The position numbers were made by a program, and so were the translations under genes. From JBGTKH01 sp041744735 (lineage in GTDB: Bacteria > Planctomycetota > Planctomycetia > Pirellulales > Pirellulaceae): 7,531 bases of DNA. Below are positions 6,111-7,531 of the stretch, piece by piece. How positions within the stretch are numbered: position 1 is the stretch's first letter; every line of letters starts with the position of its first letter. The DNA lies in the NCBI GenBank assembly GCA_041744735.1, contig JBGTKH010000092.1, positions 1 through 7,531 of the forward strand, given 5' to 3'. The notes below the pieces were generated by a model. That model worked only from the letters and a program-made list of their open reading frames with translations. It was not told the origin of the DNA and made no database searches.

Positions 6111-7145
6111 GTGGACAACTCGACGGCAGCAACTTGCGGACGACAATTCGGTCCCCGGCAATCCTGGTTCGTCCTGTTGTTTGCCGGCTCTTTCGCCGCC
6201 ACAGGCTGCGGTGGGCCGGACCCCGAGTTGCAGCGCAGCATTGCCACGGTCCACGAGTTGGGCGGAGAATTGCAGTATGAAACGATCGACGGCCAGCGGG
6301 TAGTGACGGGCGTGGACTTAGGACGAAGTGTCAGCGGCCAGCTTGACGCGCCGCAGGCCGACATCGACGCCCGCGTCGAGCAACTGAAACGGTTCACCGA
6401 ACTGCGAACCCTGGACCTGGCGGCGCAGGGAGTTTCCGACGCGGGGCTCTCGCATCTGAAGGACTTGAGCCATGTGCAGTCGCTGAATCTCAGTTCCAAT
6501 CAAATCACCGACCCGGGGCTGCAACACGTCAAAAACTTCACCGGCCTGCGCTCGCTGAACTTGGCCAATACGCGCGTCACCGACGAAGGGTTGAAGCACC
6601 TGGCGGATCTCACGCAATTGGAATCGCTCGACCTCAGCTTCACGCCGGTTTCCTCCGCCGGCCTTGTGCATCTATCGAAGCTAACCAAGTTGAATTCGCT
6701 GAACCTGTGCAAGACGCAGGTCACTAACTCGGGCCTGGAACACCTGAATGCAATCACTGGACTGCGCTTGCTGTACTTGTCGATGTGCTACGTCACCGAC
6801 ACGGGGCTCGTCGAGCTGAAAGGCATGCAGGATCTGCAAACGCTCGATCTCCGGCAAACCGAAATCAGCGACGCGGGCCTCGAGCAATTGAAGGGACTTT
6901 CAAATCTTGAATACCTCAGCTTGGCAGCAACGCAGGTCAGTGATGCGGGCCTCGTCCACTTGGCCGGTCTGACCAAATTGCAAACGCTCGACCTTAGCCA
7001 AACCGCGGTAAGCGGCAGCGGGTTGAATCAGCTCAAGAATTTGAAAGATTTGGAAACGCTCGATTTGAGTTTCAACACCGTCACGGCCGAAGACGCGGTC
7101 AGCGAGCTGCAGCAGGCCTTGCCTAATTTGAAGATCGAACGTTGA
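6111..7145 (+). CDS. Leucine-rich-repeat protein with lipoprotein-type signal
   Basis: The 344-residue protein begins at a GTG (6111) with AAGG 9 nt upstream; an in-frame TAG at 6063 rules out a much longer start. Residues 11-33 form a signal peptide: Arg11 and Arg16, hydrophobic W-F-V-L-L-F-A-G-S-F-A-A, then T-G-C with Cys33 as probable lipidation site followed by G-G-P-D. The -3 residue is Ala rather than Leu, so the lipobox is relaxed. After a linker with 'G-V-D-L-G' (about 66-70), residues 98-313 are nine uninterrupted 24-residue repeats of the form L-x-x-L-x-L-x-x-T-x-V-(T/S)-D-x-G-L-x-x-L-x-x-L-x-x, then a 26-residue degenerate tenth and a short cap. Such repeats form a curved solenoid used for protein binding. 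The ligand is unknown. The protein probably sits at the cell envelope facing the periplasm or outside. It may be co-transcribed with the SNF2 gene. Confidence 0.92.
   Translation: MDNSTAATCGRQFGPRQSWFVLLFAGSFAATGCGGPDPELQRSIATVHELGGELQYETIDGQRVVTGVDLGRSVSGQLDAPQADIDARVEQLKRFTELRTLDLAAQGVSDAGLSHLKDLSHVQSLNLSSNQITDPGLQHVKNFTGLRSLNLANTRVTDEGLKHLADLTQLESLDLSFTPVSSAGLVHLSKLTKLNSLNLCKTQVTNSGLEHLNAITGLRLLYLSMCYVTDTGLVELKGMQDLQTLDLRQTEISDAGLEQLKGLSNLEYLSLAATQVSDAGLVHLAGLTKLQTLDLSQTAVSGSGLNQLKNLKDLETLDLSFNTVTAEDAVSELQQALPNLKIER
6402..7127 (+). repeat. In-frame 72-bp LRR coding repeats (9 exact-length + 1 longer)
   Basis: From 6402 the coding sequence has nine 72-bp units in strict register, and the tenth (7050-7127) is 78 bp. 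The units are diverged at DNA level but keep their protein consensus. This suggests old duplications held by selection rather than recent tandem expansion. Repeat 6 (residues 218-241) is the most divergent, with S-M-C-Y-V-T-D where others have x-x-T-x-V-(T/S)-D. Confidence 0.85.
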
Positions 7146-7166
7146 CCGAATCCCCGCAGCGAGGAT

Positions 7167-7351
7167 TCATTTCTTCCGCGAGCGGCGAACGATCGTGCGG
7201 AATTTCTTGGCCAATGATGTTTCGACGGCGACGCGAGTGTCACGTCCTCTTTGTCCTAGGTCATGCGGACATTGCGATTGCCGGCCGCTTCGCGCAGCGT
7301 CTCGTACGTTTGCCAATCAATGTCGCTGAGAAAGACCAGCGAATCGGACAC
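7167..7351 (-). pseudogene. Decayed Uma2-family nuclease-like gene (nonsense + internal deletion)
   Basis: From a GTG at 7351, preceded by purine-rich GGGAGAT, the minus strand reads 31 residues including V-F-L-S-D-I-D-W-Q-T-Y-E-T-L and G-N-R-N-V-R-M-T. It then hits TAG (7256-7258). Past the stop, the same frame continues D-K-E-D-V-T-L-A-S-P-S-K-H-H. Uma2 (DUF820) proteins usually read here '(V/L)R(L/M)TYD(R/K)G(D/E)LE-(L/I)-M-SPS..H', so the stop replaces the conserved Tyr (TAC/TAT to TAG). About 50 bases later another frame reads S-L-A-K-K-F-R-T-I-V-R-R-S-R-K-K and stops at 7167-7169, which looks like the end of a Uma2 protein. A full gene is about 180-220 codons, so the middle including the PD-(D/E)xK catalytic residues is missing. 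The family call rests on remembered consensus, and the C-terminal part is the weaker half. Confidence 0.55.
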
Positions 7352-7355
7352 GACT

Positions 7356-7379
7356 ATCTCCCTATCTCCTCATCTCCCC
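7356..7379 (-). repeat. Three tandem 8-bp purine-rich units
   Basis: Read on the minus strand the units are GGGGAGAT, GAGGAGAT and AGGGAGAT, adjoining with no gap, followed by AG. They fill nearly the whole 29-bp space between the stop of the right-edge gene and the GTG of the Uma2 remnant, and could also have served as its Shine-Dalgarno region. Similar 'GGGGAGAT' runs occur in other bacterial genomes as variable short repeats, as I recall. Confidence 0.65.
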
Positions 7380-7380
7380 A

Positions 7381-7531
7381 TCATCCGCCGACGGCTTGCC
7401 AGACTTCGTCGATTAGCCGCTGATGGGCAGCGGGAACATCGATGGCCGGGCGGTCGCGGCCAGCGGCGAGGGCTTCGAGGTGGGCGGCGAGCCAGGGGGC
7501 GCTTTGCTGGAATTCGGTGAGAAAGTCGGCG
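7381..7531 (-). CDS. C-terminal end of an unrecognised protein, 5' part outside window
   Basis: The minus strand is open from the window edge for 49 residues to TGA (7381-7383). The sequence (A-D-F-L-T-E-F-Q-Q-S-A-P-W-L at its start, H-Q-R-L-I-D-E-V-W-Q-A-V-G-G at its end) has protein-like composition, amphipathic helices and GC-rich third positions typical of the neighbouring genes. It contains the short turn A-G-R-D-R-P-A-I-D. I considered the C-terminus of a Gfo/Idh/MocA oxidoreductase, which often ends in a helix after a '-G-R-x-P-x-x-D' turn, but this is too short to assign. The Uma2 remnant follows 29 bp downstream on the same strand. Confidence 0.55.
   Translation of the reverse strand, partial: ADFLTEFQQSAPWLAAHLEALAAGRDRPAIDVPAAHQRLIDEVWQAVGG

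Overview
The window is GC-rich and gene-dense. It looks like chromosomal DNA from a planctomycete of the Pirellula/Rhodopirellula kind. The grounds are a lipoprotein made of regular 24-residue leucine-rich repeats, a large SWIM-SNF2 helicase, a membrane protein with an 'RWQFTLAGLL' segment of a style common in planctomycete membrane proteins, use of GTG starts, and dispersed inverted repeats between genes. The lineage call is inference from protein style, not from a marker gene.

Layout, left to right. Positions 1-598 (minus) hold the N-terminal two thirds of a shikimate dehydrogenase (AroE), cut by the window edge. A 160-bp divergent gap follows. Positions 759-1580 (plus) encode an unrecognised protein with about eight membrane spans. 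It overlaps tail to tail by 32 bp with a class I SAM-dependent methyltransferase at 1549-2382 (minus). The divergent gap between that methyltransferase and the next gene carries an 88-bp near-perfect inverted repeat (2426-2513) resembling a REP/MITE-type element. Positions 2627-6040 (plus) encode a 1137-residue SWIM zinc-finger SNF2-family ATPase with all main helicase motifs. A 70-bp gap with a small hairpin separates it from 6111-7145 (plus), a secreted or lipid-anchored LRR protein. The right end (minus) holds what looks like a decayed Uma2-family nuclease gene (7167-7351), with a stop codon inside a conserved motif and an apparent internal deletion. It is preceded by three 8-bp tandem repeats and by the last 49 residues of another minus-strand gene running off the window.

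The genes do not form an obvious single pathway. AroE is core aromatic amino-acid biosynthesis, the SNF2 protein acts on DNA or chromatin-like complexes, the LRR lipoprotein is envelope-associated, and the methyltransferase looks like a small-molecule enzyme. SNF2 and LRR are co-oriented 70 bp apart and could be co-transcribed, but nothing in their sequences links their functions. I see no convincing new multi-gene system. The most informative items are the 88-bp inverted repeat, the eroded Uma2 gene, and the altered shikimate-binding motif in AroE.
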